Position numbers and translations under genes: made by a program. Positions 16,164 through 24,644 of a DNA stretch of 64,000 nt are shown piece after piece (positions within the stretch are counted from its first letter, which is position 1; each line of letters starts with the position of its first letter). The notes under the pieces were generated by a model. That model worked only from the letters and a program-made list of their open reading frames with translations. It was not told the origin of the DNA and did no database searches. The stretch comes from CAYSCZ01 sp051155775 (GTDB lineage: Bacteria > Bacteroidota > Bacteroidia > Cytophagales > Cyclobacteriaceae). The stretch covers positions 16,406 through 80,405 of the forward strand of contig DAXETV010000009.1 in NCBI GenBank assembly GCA_051155775.1, given 5' to 3'.

Positions 16164-17030
16164 ATGATTAAAAAGTTATCATTATACTTACTCGGCATGT
16201 TTTTATTGAATGGATGTAGTGAAGAAGAAATAGTGAAGGGTAGACTAGTTACTGATTTCAGTCTGAAAATCTCCTCTTTCAATATTCGCTTTGACAATCC
16301 CGATGATGGATTCAACAATTGGAACAACAGGAAACTACATGTTACATCATTCCTAAAAAATGAACAAGCTGATGTGGTTGGGATGCAGGAGGTACTATTA
16401 AATCAAAAACAATACCTGGACACACATTTAACCGATTATGCCTCTACAGGAATAGGACGCGAAGATGGAAAAACGAAAGGGGAGTTTGCCCCTATATTTT
16501 ATCGGACTGAAATATTCCAACTGGTTGATAGCGGAACCTTTTGGTTATCTCAAAGCCCGGCAATACCTTCAATTGGTTGGGATGCAGTATTGGAAAGAAT
16601 ATGCACTTATGCTGTTCTGGAAGATAGAAGAAATGGGCGAATCCTTCATGTGTATAACACTCATTTTGATCATGTTGGTGAAAAGGCAAGAATTGAAAGT
16701 GCACAACTTATTTTGGATTCCATCAATGCGATAAGTAATAAAGAGTGGGTAATTTTAATGGGTGACCTCAACACGGAGCCGGATACTCCTCCTTATGAAA
16801 AGATCATAAATTCAGGATTTGATGACTGCTTCAACAGCCAAACCAGATTTGGACCTACCGGCACATTTAATGGTTTCAATCCTACACGATCCTTCGACAG
16901 GCGCATAGATTTTATCTTCAACAAAGGCTTCTTAGAACAGACTTATACCAGTCACCGCTTAATCATTAATAATAATTTCCTCTCTGATCACTTTCCACTT
17001 ATTGCCACTCTTGAATACAGACCCATATAA
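16164..17030 (+). CDS. Lipoprotein of the endonuclease/exonuclease/phosphatase fold
   Basis: 288 residues. The lipoprotein signal ends at Cys18 (FLLNGCSEE). The EEP fold motifs are all there: ISSFNIRFDNPDDG at the start, VVGMQEV with the catalytic Glu, NTHFDHVGEKAR with His, MGDLNTEPDTPPY with Asp and Asn, RRIDFIF, and the last LSDHFPLIATL with the catalytic Asp-His pair. EEP proteins of this subtype are found in polysaccharide utilisation loci and may be phosphodiesterases or sugar phosphatases rather than nucleases; the substrate is unknown. It starts a two-gene plus-strand unit with the lipoprotein gene 5 bp downstream. Confidence 0.85.
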   Translation: MIKKLSLYLLGMFLLNGCSEEEIVKGRLVTDFSLKISSFNIRFDNPDDGFNNWNNRKLHVTSFLKNEQADVVGMQEVLLNQKQYLDTHLTDYASTGIGREDGKTKGEFAPIFYRTEIFQLVDSGTFWLSQSPAIPSIGWDAVLERICTYAVLEDRRNGRILHVYNTHFDHVGEKARIESAQLILDSINAISNKEWVILMGDLNTEPDTPPYEKIINSGFDDCFNSQTRFGPTGTFNGFNPTRSFDRRIDFIFNKGFLEQTYTSHRLIINNNFLSDHFPLIATLEYRPI

Positions 17031-17035
17031 TTATT

Positions 17036-18013
17036 ATGTCAGCATACCTAAAATACTTTCTAATAATCCTGGCCTTATGCTTTATCCGATGTAGTGATAA
17101 AGAGCAGGTTGGATCCATGGTATCTTTCACGTTTGATAGACTTGAAATTAATCCTAATGAAATAGATTTCCACATTAATGTGGGCATTGGAATGGAGGCC
17201 TCTGCTCCTGTAAATTCAAGCATTACCATTGATATTAACTCATTCAATAGTTATGCGGCTATCATCACCACTCCGAAGGTGGTTAATGATCAGATTAATT
17301 TGCTGGTTGAGCAAAATTCTGGTGAAGTTAATTTTTTAATTGATCAGATAGAAAGGGTTGGCTCTGAGGCGGTGATCATTGAATTTGAAATATCATCGGT
17401 GGGCGATGGTTTAATTATCGATGACCTGGAAGGCAGGTTCTTCACTTTGGTAATCGAAGAGCTTGTTGAGTTACCTATTACTTTTCCTTATGAGGAGGAT
17501 TTTACATCCTGTCAGGTGGGTGAATTTCCACCACGAGGCTGGCAGGAGGTAGTGATAGAACAAAACAATGAAGGTTCAGCAAGATGGGGATGTATTTCAG
17601 GCCCTGCTATCGGCATTAATGCCTTTGTAGAAGGCTCTAATGACACCACATCTTCAGTGGCATGGATGATCTCCCCCGGGATAGAGATTCCCTCAAACAG
17701 CAATCCTTCCTTGAGTTTTGATGTAGACCGCAGATTCGAGCCTGATGATGAAAGCCTTGAACAATTCGACATATTGATATCCACAGAATTTACAGGGAAT
17801 AACCTGGCAACATCTTCCTGGCAAAGGTTTCAGCCAGGCTACGAGGCGATCTTATCTAATGATCCTGGTTTGGATGATTTGACAAATACAGGAAACCTTA
17901 GTTTAACTGCTTATGAGCAGGAGAAAATAAGCATAGCTTTTGTCTACAGGGCAGGAGCAGTTTCCAGTTTTGATGCTACCGTACTAAGAATCGGTAATTT
18001 TGTCATCGATTAA
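17036..18013 (+). CDS. Lipoprotein with choice-of-anchor-J-like domain, paralogue of the 6990 product
   Basis: 325 residues. The signal ends at Cys19 (LCFIRCSDK). An N-terminal beta-domain (about 25-145) is followed by a jelly-roll domain (about 150-325): FPYEEDFTSCQVGEFPPRGWQEV, a WGCISG stretch, SVAWMISPGIE, FDILISTEF and a final LRIGNFVID. The order and several blocks mirror the protein at 6990-7979, so both come from one ancestral surface protein. It lies 5 bp after the EEP-fold lipoprotein gene, so the two are cotranscribed. The role is probably binding or anchoring at the cell surface; no catalytic motif is seen. The sulfatase gene converges on it 13 bp away. Confidence 0.7.
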   Translation: MSAYLKYFLIILALCFIRCSDKEQVGSMVSFTFDRLEINPNEIDFHINVGIGMEASAPVNSSITIDINSFNSYAAIITTPKVVNDQINLLVEQNSGEVNFLIDQIERVGSEAVIIEFEISSVGDGLIIDDLEGRFFTLVIEELVELPITFPYEEDFTSCQVGEFPPRGWQEVVIEQNNEGSARWGCISGPAIGINAFVEGSNDTTSSVAWMISPGIEIPSNSNPSLSFDVDRRFEPDDESLEQFDILISTEFTGNNLATSSWQRFQPGYEAILSNDPGLDDLTNTGNLSLTAYEQEKISIAFVYRAGAVSSFDATVLRIGNFVID

Positions 18014-18026
18014 TAACTGGATAAAG

Positions 18027-19562
18027 TTACCTTTGTATTTCATCTTCCAACAAAGAACGTAACGCTTCTACAATTTCCGGGTATTCATCGTGTAAGTTCT
18101 TGCTTTGATAAGGATCATTTTCCAAATTGTATAACTGTGCAGGAGGCGCATCCTTCTTAATTGCACCATTTTCTACATCACTATTTTGTTGATTGGCAAA
18201 AGCTAATGCAGGCGGGCCCCCAAAAGTATGATCGCCCAAATTAGGTGCTCTAAATCCACCTCCGCCCTGTGCCGGTATATACATCCAGGGGCCTTTTCTG
18301 ATAGATAAATGGTTTCTGCTATTAGGTGCGATTATGAGGTGTTCCCGGATGGGTTGATCTATTTCACCGAGGATGGCAGGTAGTAAATTCCGGCTATCGC
18401 GAGCTTCGGCAGCCAGCTCCTCCTGGCCAACCAGTACACCCATAGTAGCAAGAAAGTCAATATTGGAAGCAAGAACATCGGATTCTGTTCCGGCCGGAAC
18501 CTTACCCGGCCAACGAACAATAAAAGGAACCCGGTGTCCGCCTTCCCACGCATCAAACTTAAAACCCAGTAATCTACCATTCATGCGATGGCCTGCGGCA
18601 TAGGCAGACTGTCCCCCCTGATTTAGCATGCCCCCGTTATCACTGGTAAGCATAACCAGCGTGTTTTCCCTTAAGCCTTCTTCATCCAATGTATTCAATA
18701 CTTCCCCAATCATCCAATCCAATTCATGGATAAACTCTCCATATCTGCCTGCATCACTGGTACCAATAAACCGGGACGCCGGTGTGAACGGATGATGGAT
18801 GTTGGTAGTAGCCAGGTAAAGGAAGAAAGGATTGTCTCTTGGGGTTTTGATATAATCAATGGCCTTATCTTTCAGGGTTGTTCCTACTTTTCTGTCGTCA
18901 AACCGGAAATGGGCTTCACTTGCGCCACCTATTTCAGATAATCCGAATTTCTCCTGGAACCAACGGGTTTCAGCATTTTGGCCATACACAAAAGGATCAT
19001 CAGGATTGTAGCCCACCACCTGATGATTCTCCACAAACACAAAAGGCGGATGGCTATTGAGCACAGGAACTCCAAAATAATAATCAAATCCCATTTCCAG
19101 CGGGCCAGGTTTCAATAGTTTGTTCCAGTCTACCGGGTGCTCATCACCAAAACCAAGATGCCACTTACCAATGGCTGCTGTAGCGTATCCGGACGCTTTC
19201 ATCACTTTTGCAATGGTCATTTGAGCGGTATCAGGCTTAAGGGGTGCCTTTAGAAACATGGCTCCAAAAAAATCAACCCTGGCCGGATACATTCCGGTTA
19301 TCAGGGCATAGCGAGAAGGTGAGCAAACCGCGGAGGCTGTATGAAAATCCGTAAACATTTTACCTTCCTTAGCGAGCCGGTCCATATTTGGTGTTTTAAC
19401 CATGGTGGCCCCATAAGCGCCTATATCACCATATCCCAGGTCATCTACATTGATGATCAACACATTGGGCAAATCGTTCGACACTGTTGCGGCCTGTTGG
19501 CACTGGGTGAAAATGCCAATCAAAACAAAAATCCAACTATACTTTATCTTCAATTTTAGCAT
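18027..19562 (-). CDS. Sulfatase (formylglycine-dependent arylsulfatase family)
   Basis: 511 residues. A lipoprotein-type signal ends at Cys21 (GIFTQCQQ). The catalytic site CSPSR (CxPxR) at residues 80-84 is intact, so Cys80 can be turned into formylglycine. Metal-binding Asp40 and Asp41 are in NVDDLGYGDIG, KTPNMDRLAKEG follows, GKWHLG lies in the middle and SDNGG carries the other metal ligands. Family S1 sulfatases remove sulfate esters from sugars. The gene lies 3 bp after the GH172 gene, so the two form an operon and probably act on the same sulfated glycan. The maturation enzyme is not evident in the window: the SUMF1-like protein at 58234 is GldJ, which is not a formylglycine generator. 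Confidence 0.95.
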   Translation of the reverse strand: MLKLKIKYSWIFVLIGIFTQCQQAATVSNDLPNVLIINVDDLGYGDIGAYGATMVKTPNMDRLAKEGKMFTDFHTASAVCSPSRYALITGMYPARVDFFGAMFLKAPLKPDTAQMTIAKVMKASGYATAAIGKWHLGFGDEHPVDWNKLLKPGPLEMGFDYYFGVPVLNSHPPFVFVENHQVVGYNPDDPFVYGQNAETRWFQEKFGLSEIGGASEAHFRFDDRKVGTTLKDKAIDYIKTPRDNPFFLYLATTNIHHPFTPASRFIGTSDAGRYGEFIHELDWMIGEVLNTLDEEGLRENTLVMLTSDNGGMLNQGGQSAYAAGHRMNGRLLGFKFDAWEGGHRVPFIVRWPGKVPAGTESDVLASNIDFLATMGVLVGQEELAAEARDSRNLLPAILGEIDQPIREHLIIAPNSRNHLSIRKGPWMYIPAQGGGGFRAPNLGDHTFGGPPALAFANQQNSDVENGAIKKDAPPAQLYNLENDPYQSKNLHDEYPEIVEALRSLLEDEIQR

Positions 19563-19565
19563 GGC

Positions 19566-21704
19566 TTAGTTTTTTATTTTCAAATAATCAATTCCAAATA
19601 CATGGTTTGTTGCTTTATCATTTTTGCCTGTAACCTCAACTTTCAAGGTATTCCAACCATTGTTAATGTCTATTCCCTTGATGTTTAGCTGAGTAACCCT
19701 AATTTTTGGGGCATATCCATCGAATACGATGTTTTGGCTATCATTTATAGATAGGTCTACCTTTCCATAGTTTTTGGATTGCGTCAATTGCAATTCAACG
19801 TTGGCACCTGATATTGCTTGTGTACTTGAAAACCTTAGTAGCGCTACATCCCCTACCTGAGCATCCCACCATACCATGTGTGTATCCTCTTCCCAGTCCC
19901 AATTGGCATGACTTCTTGGAAACATTTTACCCCTGTCAAGACGTACCAGCTCCATCTTCTCACCCTGTATGCTTAGGTTGACCATTTCAAAAGTTGAAAG
20001 CAAACGCTCATCTGGGGCAAATCTTACCTTTTTTTTCACCTGAGCTACCTCAAACGTATGTTGCACTTGCGCGGATGGTTTCACATAGTAAAAGGTGGTT
20101 GGTGCATAATCGATACTTGTTTGGGTCCAATGCCAAAGCTCCATATCCATTTGAAGTTTCTGATCAAAGGGAATCTTATCCAGGGCTCTGAATCTTATGT
20201 TAACGGCAGTGCCTTTTTCCAGATTCCCTGACCCATCTGGTTGTGCAATAAAGGGATGTTCAAAAAATTCCGGCCGGCTCCAGGCATATCCGTAGTAGTC
20301 TTCAGTACCCGTTCCAAAATGTGAGGGGAAGTCCTCACCGTCTACATAGATTTTTTCGTCACCTTCGCCCCACCAGGCCGCTTTGTTGTTATACAAGGTG
20401 ATCAAATCCCCGACGTAAACCCCCTGGCCTTGGATGGTTACAAAATTCAAATCTTCCGGGTCATCACCGCCTCCTGTTGGTTTATCATACCATTGTTTCC
20501 AGGTACCACTGAAGTACATGCTACGTTCGTCCCAGTGCCAGTCACCTGTATAGATTTCTAAGTCAGATATGGTAACGTCCTGTTCGCCATGGTTGGTGAC
20601 TTCAATGACAGCCTCCTTACGAAAAGGCATAGGCCAAAATGCAGCCATGGTGCCATCGTAAAATACTTTACTATAGTAGGTTTCATAAGGATTGATCTCG
20701 TACCCGGTACCGAAAAAGTCACCTACAGGCATAGTGATCGTTTTATTCCCATCAAAGGAGATGGAAATAATCGTGGAACGCAGCGCCTGAGATTGGTTTT
20801 GCGCCTGCAACTTCATGGAAAAGGATTTGATCTGCCTTTCGCCTACCAATTTTAATTCAAAGCTTTCCGACACATTCAATTTCCTGAGTTTCATAGTTTC
20901 TTCAGCAGGCTCAGTAAAAAATTCAGAATAAGGATCATGCAATGCCGTCTGGGCTGCATAAATTTCAGGAAGATATTGGTGTAATGTGTTAGTATTAAAT
21001 GATTCCACCGATATCCCTTCCACAAACTGCCGGTAATTGATATTGTAGTAGATCGCAACGCTTTCTTCCAGAATTTCACCAGCTTCATTTTCTTTTATAC
21101 CCTCTCCCTGGTAGGTTATTTTGCATGAATTATAAGGAATGGGTAAATATAAATTATGACCCCTTCGTTTATACACGGTAGTCTTTGAAATGGAAGCGGA
21201 AAGTGGACGCTCCGCCAAAATTCCACCGCTCATTACATCGTAAGCGCTCCCTTCAATAATGGGATTTTCAGACCCGTCTATATAGATCCTCAATGTTCCG
21301 TCTCCTGCACCTTCACCGGCAAAGGTCATCCACCAGCGCACGATGGCACCCGGTTGCCTGCTGTCGAACATTACCCACTCTGAACCATTTTCCGTGGTTT
21401 CTTTACGTAAAAAATTGGTTCTGTCCTGGTTGGCAAACCAGTTTTTGACACCCGGAGTATCCGCCAGACGATCGTAACTACTGAATTGTTTCGTTTCAAA
21501 ATCATAAAAAGGAAATCTTGCCAAACTTTCCCGGTTAGTCATTTCTTCCAGCAAGGTAGCCATGGTTACATCTTTTGGTTTTTCCTGGCAGCTATTAGAT
21601 AAAAATATCAGAATAATTGATATTGCGATTAACCTTAAACTACTGATAGGTTTTAAGGTATATGGCACTAAATATTTATCAAGTGGTTCAATTAGGCAAA
21701 TCAT
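19566..21704 (-). CDS. GH172 (DUF2961) family glycoside hydrolase, lipoprotein
   Basis: 712 residues. A hydrophobic segment (about 24-36) ends in SNSCQEK with Cys39, giving a probable lipoprotein; the signal is preceded by an unusually long N-terminal tail, so a non-ATG start further in is possible. DUF2961 landmarks follow: GAIVRWWMTFAGEGAGDGTLRIYIDG, LYLPIPYNSC, then the conserved HFGTGTEDYYGYAW around residue 455. The C-terminal part (about 570-712) looks like a beta-sandwich carbohydrate-binding module. GH172 enzymes known so far act on alpha-D-fructofuranosides and alpha-D-arabinofuranosides. It heads an operon with the sulfatase and is divergent from the LacI-type gene with a shared operator, so glycan-induced expression is inferred. 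Confidence 0.88.
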   Translation of the reverse strand: MICLIEPLDKYLVPYTLKPISSLRLIAISIILIFLSNSCQEKPKDVTMATLLEEMTNRESLARFPFYDFETKQFSSYDRLADTPGVKNWFANQDRTNFLRKETTENGSEWVMFDSRQPGAIVRWWMTFAGEGAGDGTLRIYIDGSENPIIEGSAYDVMSGGILAERPLSASISKTTVYKRRGHNLYLPIPYNSCKITYQGEGIKENEAGEILEESVAIYYNINYRQFVEGISVESFNTNTLHQYLPEIYAAQTALHDPYSEFFTEPAEETMKLRKLNVSESFELKLVGERQIKSFSMKLQAQNQSQALRSTIISISFDGNKTITMPVGDFFGTGYEINPYETYYSKVFYDGTMAAFWPMPFRKEAVIEVTNHGEQDVTISDLEIYTGDWHWDERSMYFSGTWKQWYDKPTGGGDDPEDLNFVTIQGQGVYVGDLITLYNNKAAWWGEGDEKIYVDGEDFPSHFGTGTEDYYGYAWSRPEFFEHPFIAQPDGSGNLEKGTAVNIRFRALDKIPFDQKLQMDMELWHWTQTSIDYAPTTFYYVKPSAQVQHTFEVAQVKKKVRFAPDERLLSTFEMVNLSIQGEKMELVRLDRGKMFPRSHANWDWEEDTHMVWWDAQVGDVALLRFSSTQAISGANVELQLTQSKNYGKVDLSINDSQNIVFDGYAPKIRVTQLNIKGIDINNGWNTLKVEVTGKNDKATNHVFGIDYLKIKN

Positions 21705-21741
21705 CGTTTGAAATGATTTTAAATTTTAACTGTATTTTATA

Positions 21742-21772
21742 CAAATATATGTTTTCGCTTAATCCTTTAAGC
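21742..21772 (-). promoter_or_regulatory. LacI operator palindrome and -7 box upstream of the GH172 gene
   Basis: GCTTAA-TCCT-TTAAGC at 21757-21772 is a perfect 6+6 inverted repeat in the 96-bp divergent gap between the GH172 and LacI-type genes. Seven bases further towards the GH172 gene, 21742-21749 reads TATATTTG on the minus strand, an exact TAnnTTTG Bacteroidota -7 box, about 37 bp before the start codon. A regulator bound to the palindrome would cover the promoter. The site is also 28 bp before the lacI-type start, which suits autoregulation. A good -33 TTG was not seen. Confidence 0.6.
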
Positions 21773-21800
21773 ATTAAATTACAAATGTATTTTTAACAAT

Positions 21801-22802
21801 ATGCCCAAAAAAACATCAATAAGTGACATTGCCAAAGCTGCGGGTGTATCGATCGCTTCTGTATCTTATGTATTAAATGGCATGGAAAAGGAAAAGCGGG
21901 TTAGTCAACGGGTGGCAGAGAAGATCAGAGCCACCGCATCTTATTTGAACTATCAACCCAGTCATATTGCCCGAAGTTTACGGCAAGGTTCAACAAAAAC
22001 CCTCGGCCTTGTGGTTGCAGACATTGCCAACGAATTCTTTGGTAACCTAGCCAAATCCATCGAAGTTGAGGCTTACAACAAAGGATACTCAGTTATTTTC
22101 GGAAGCAGTGATGAAGACCCTGTGAAATCAAAAATGCTATCAACAGCACTAGTAAATCGACAGGTAGATGGTTTAATCATTACTCCGGTAGGTGACCCCT
22201 ATGAACATATGGAGAAACTCTCAAAACAACTTCCCCTGGTAATGGTCGACCGGTTTGTAAATAAAAAGGGTTTCAATTATGTAAAATTAGATAACCTCAG
22301 TGCAACCTATGATGCAACCAAACACCTTTTCGAAAGTGGATATCGAAAAATCGGCATTATTGGGTATGATTCTCAACTTCTACATATCCTGGATCGCTAT
22401 CAGGGATATATTGATGCCTTAAAAGAATTCCTCCCTGATAAAAAGCCAATCATCGGAACCGTCAGATATGATAACATCGCGAAAGATATTGCAATGATCA
22501 TGGATGAGTACATAAAGAATAACCTGATAGATTCTATCATATTCGCAACCAACTCTCTTACTGTTGGCGGACTATACTATTGTCAAAAAAATAAAGTTCT
22601 CGTGCCAGATCAATTGGCAATTATTGGCTTTGATGGCAATTATGCTTTTGATTTCTTTTATGCGCCACTCACTTATATCAAGCAACCGATTAAAGAAATG
22701 GGTATAGCGGCAGTGAATATTTTGCTAAAAAAAATGGGGCACCAGGTAGTCAGTGAGCAGAAAGAATTTCAGCATAAGCTAATTATTAGACAGTCAGCAT
22801 AA
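21801..22802 (+). CDS. LacI-family transcriptional regulator
   Basis: 333 residues. The N-terminal helix-turn-helix is typical: ISDIAKAAGVSIASVSYVLNG, followed by the hinge helix ending PSHIARSLRQGSTKTLGLVV. Residues about 60-333 are a periplasmic-binding-protein-like sugar sensor domain (GLVVADIANEFFGNLAKSIEVEA, QVDGLIITPVG, LPLVMVDRF, IGIIGYDSQLLHILDRYQGY, LAIIGFDGN). It should bind a sugar or oligosaccharide released from the target glycan and lose its grip on the operator. It is divergent from the GH172-sulfatase operon and shares a palindrome with it and with susC, so it is the likely local regulator of the whole utilisation region. Confidence 0.95.
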   Translation: MPKKTSISDIAKAAGVSIASVSYVLNGMEKEKRVSQRVAEKIRATASYLNYQPSHIARSLRQGSTKTLGLVVADIANEFFGNLAKSIEVEAYNKGYSVIFGSSDEDPVKSKMLSTALVNRQVDGLIITPVGDPYEHMEKLSKQLPLVMVDRFVNKKGFNYVKLDNLSATYDATKHLFESGYRKIGIIGYDSQLLHILDRYQGYIDALKEFLPDKKPIIGTVRYDNIAKDIAMIMDEYIKNNLIDSIIFATNSLTVGGLYYCQKNKVLVPDQLAIIGFDGNYAFDFFYAPLTYIKQPIKEMGIAAVNILLKKMGHQVVSEQKEFQHKLIIRQSA

Positions 22803-22827
22803 TTTTTTTTCAGAAGTGCTTAAACGT

Positions 22828-23271
22828 TTAATTAATATCTATGACTAGATTAATTGGAACTATACCAAATATCGGAATCAGGCCAGTGATTGATGGAAGG
22901 GAGCAGGGGATAAGAGAGTCTTTGGGATCCCAGACTTCCGAAATGGCTCTTTCAGTCAAGAAATTGATTGAGTCCAATGTGCGGACTCCTTCCGGAAACT
23001 TTGGAAGTTCAGAACTATCAATAATCATTGGGATTCTTTCCTGTTCTACTGTTGGTATTTTTTTGTCTTTTTTTTCGGCTTCTTGAGCTTCTTTGAGTTG
23101 TTGACTTAGATAGCACTTTCCGTTACAGGTAGACATTGGCTTCTCCTTATTTATACAAAGGACTTCTGAGATATATTCATAATTGACGAAATAATCCATA
23201 AAATGCAATAGGGGTCTTATTTCAGCAAAACAGAAGACGATTAATATTCCTATGGCTATTTTTTGTCTCAT
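22828..23271 (-). CDS. Small conserved membrane protein with CNGKCYL motif
   Basis: 147 residues. One N-terminal hydrophobic segment (about 3-24, KIAIGILIVFCFAEIRPLLHF) is followed by YFVNYEYISEVLCINKEKP and CNGKCYLSQQLKEA; the three cysteines after the membrane segment look like a metal or redox site. A second hydrophobic stretch near the C-terminus (ITGLIPIFGIVPINLVI) may be a further membrane segment. Proteins of this plan are common and unnamed in Bacteroidota and I cannot assign a function; a role in metal handling is only a guess. The gene is convergent with lacI and its stop codon overlaps a perfect TTAAACGTTTAA palindrome (22820-22831). Confidence 0.7.
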   Translation of the reverse strand: MRQKIAIGILIVFCFAEIRPLLHFMDYFVNYEYISEVLCINKEKPMSTCNGKCYLSQQLKEAQEAEKKDKKIPTVEQERIPMIIDSSELPKFPEGVRTLDSINFLTERAISEVWDPKDSLIPCSLPSITGLIPIFGIVPINLVIDIN

Positions 23272-23372
23272 TCTAATTATGTCCTAACCTTTTGCTAATA
23301 TGGTTAGGCGAGGATTTCGAAGCTCATTTATGTGTGTGATAATGACAGTTACATATAGTCTTATGTGAGGTT

Positions 23373-24641
23373 TTAGGTGACCTGGTTTTTTTTGGAAATT
23401 TTCAGGCGTTTGATCAATCTTTCTATGGTCAGACCCTGAACCAGGATAGAAAAGACTACGATCATATAAGTCATAGTCACAATTAGCGCTTTGTATTCAA
23501 AAGATGGGAGTGATAGAGCCAGCGCCACGGATATCCCTCCACGAAGGCCTCCCCACGTTAGTATGTAAGCAGTTCCCTTGACAAAGTTATCGGTTTTATT
23601 TAATCCAAATAAAATTATGGGTGTACCGACACTAACATAGCGTGTCGATAAACCAATTATAATGGCTAGAAATCCCGCCAGCGTATAATTTAAATTGAAT
23701 GGAATAATTAAAATCTCGAAACCTATCAAGATAAACAAAATAGCATTAAGTGCTTCGTCTAAAAGATGCCAGAATTTATAAACATAATCTCCGGTGATCT
23801 TCTTCATATATTCAGCTTTTCCTTCTCTGCCGATCACCAGGCCAAGGACTACCATGACCAGTGGGCCTGAAACGTGTATGGCTGCGGCTAATTGGCTGCC
23901 AGCCATGACTAAAGCCAGTGTAATTAATACTTCCAGCTCTACATGTTCATTTTCAACATACTTTAATATTAACAAGCCAATATATCCGAAAATCAATCCC
24001 AGAAGAATACCACCGATCACCTCCTGCCCAAACAAAAGGGCAACGCCGCCGGGTGTGACATGCTCTACACCCGCCTCTGAAATTTCCAATATGGTTAAAA
24101 ATACAACAACACCAAGACCGTCATTGAACAATGATTCACCCTCTATTTTGATCTGTAAGTTTTTAGATAAGTTGATCTTTTTAACAATAGCCAATACTGC
24201 TATGGGATCCGTCGGGGAAATTAATGCACCAAACAATAAGCAATAAATATATTCTACATTCAACCCTATCAAAGGCAGAACATAAAAGGTAATGGTGCCA
24301 ACGATAAATGTTGACATCAAAGTACCCATAGTTGCCAGAGCTAGTACAGTCCATTTTTCCTGAAATAGTGCAGAGTAATTAACATTAATAGCTCCTGCAA
24401 ATAGCAAGAAACTAAGCATGATGTTTAAGAGGACCTCGGAGAAATCGAAATTATTTAGGATTTGGGCAGCCTCTATCCTTATTGCCGGAAAAAAATAACC
24501 CAGTCCTACAATGCTTAAGGAAATCAATAGTGAAAGGATCATCAATCCGATGGTAGAAGGCAGCTTTAAAAACCGTATATTAAGGAATGTGAAAAACGCT
24601 GAAAGAAAGATCAGTATTGCAATAATATCAAGCGCACTCAC
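23373..24641 (-). CDS. Cation:proton antiporter, CPA1 (NhaP-type)
   Basis: 422 residues with about 12 membrane segments through the whole length. The CPA1 signature is present: GALISPTDPIAVLAIVKK (ion-binding Asp region) and EGESLFNDGLGVVVFL (the conserved ND pair) near the middle, and a Gly-rich TWGGLRGGISVALALSL segment towards the end. It exchanges Na+ or K+ for H+ across the cytoplasmic membrane and helps with pH and salt homeostasis. A short cytoplasmic tail rich in Lys closes the protein, with no RCK/TrkA domain. It lies 3 bp after the vWA-protein gene and is therefore very likely cotranscribed with it. Confidence 0.93.
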   Translation of the reverse strand: MSALDIIAILIFLSAFFTFLNIRFLKLPSTIGLMILSLLISLSIVGLGYFFPAIRIEAAQILNNFDFSEVLLNIMLSFLLFAGAINVNYSALFQEKWTVLALATMGTLMSTFIVGTITFYVLPLIGLNVEYIYCLLFGALISPTDPIAVLAIVKKINLSKNLQIKIEGESLFNDGLGVVVFLTILEISEAGVEHVTPGGVALLFGQEVIGGILLGLIFGYIGLLILKYVENEHVELEVLITLALVMAGSQLAAAIHVSGPLVMVVLGLVIGREGKAEYMKKITGDYVYKFWHLLDEALNAILFILIGFEILIIPFNLNYTLAGFLAIIIGLSTRYVSVGTPIILFGLNKTDNFVKGTAYILTWGGLRGGISVALALSLPSFEYKALIVTMTYMIVVFSILVQGLTIERLIKRLKISKKNQVT

Positions 24642-24644
24642 TCC

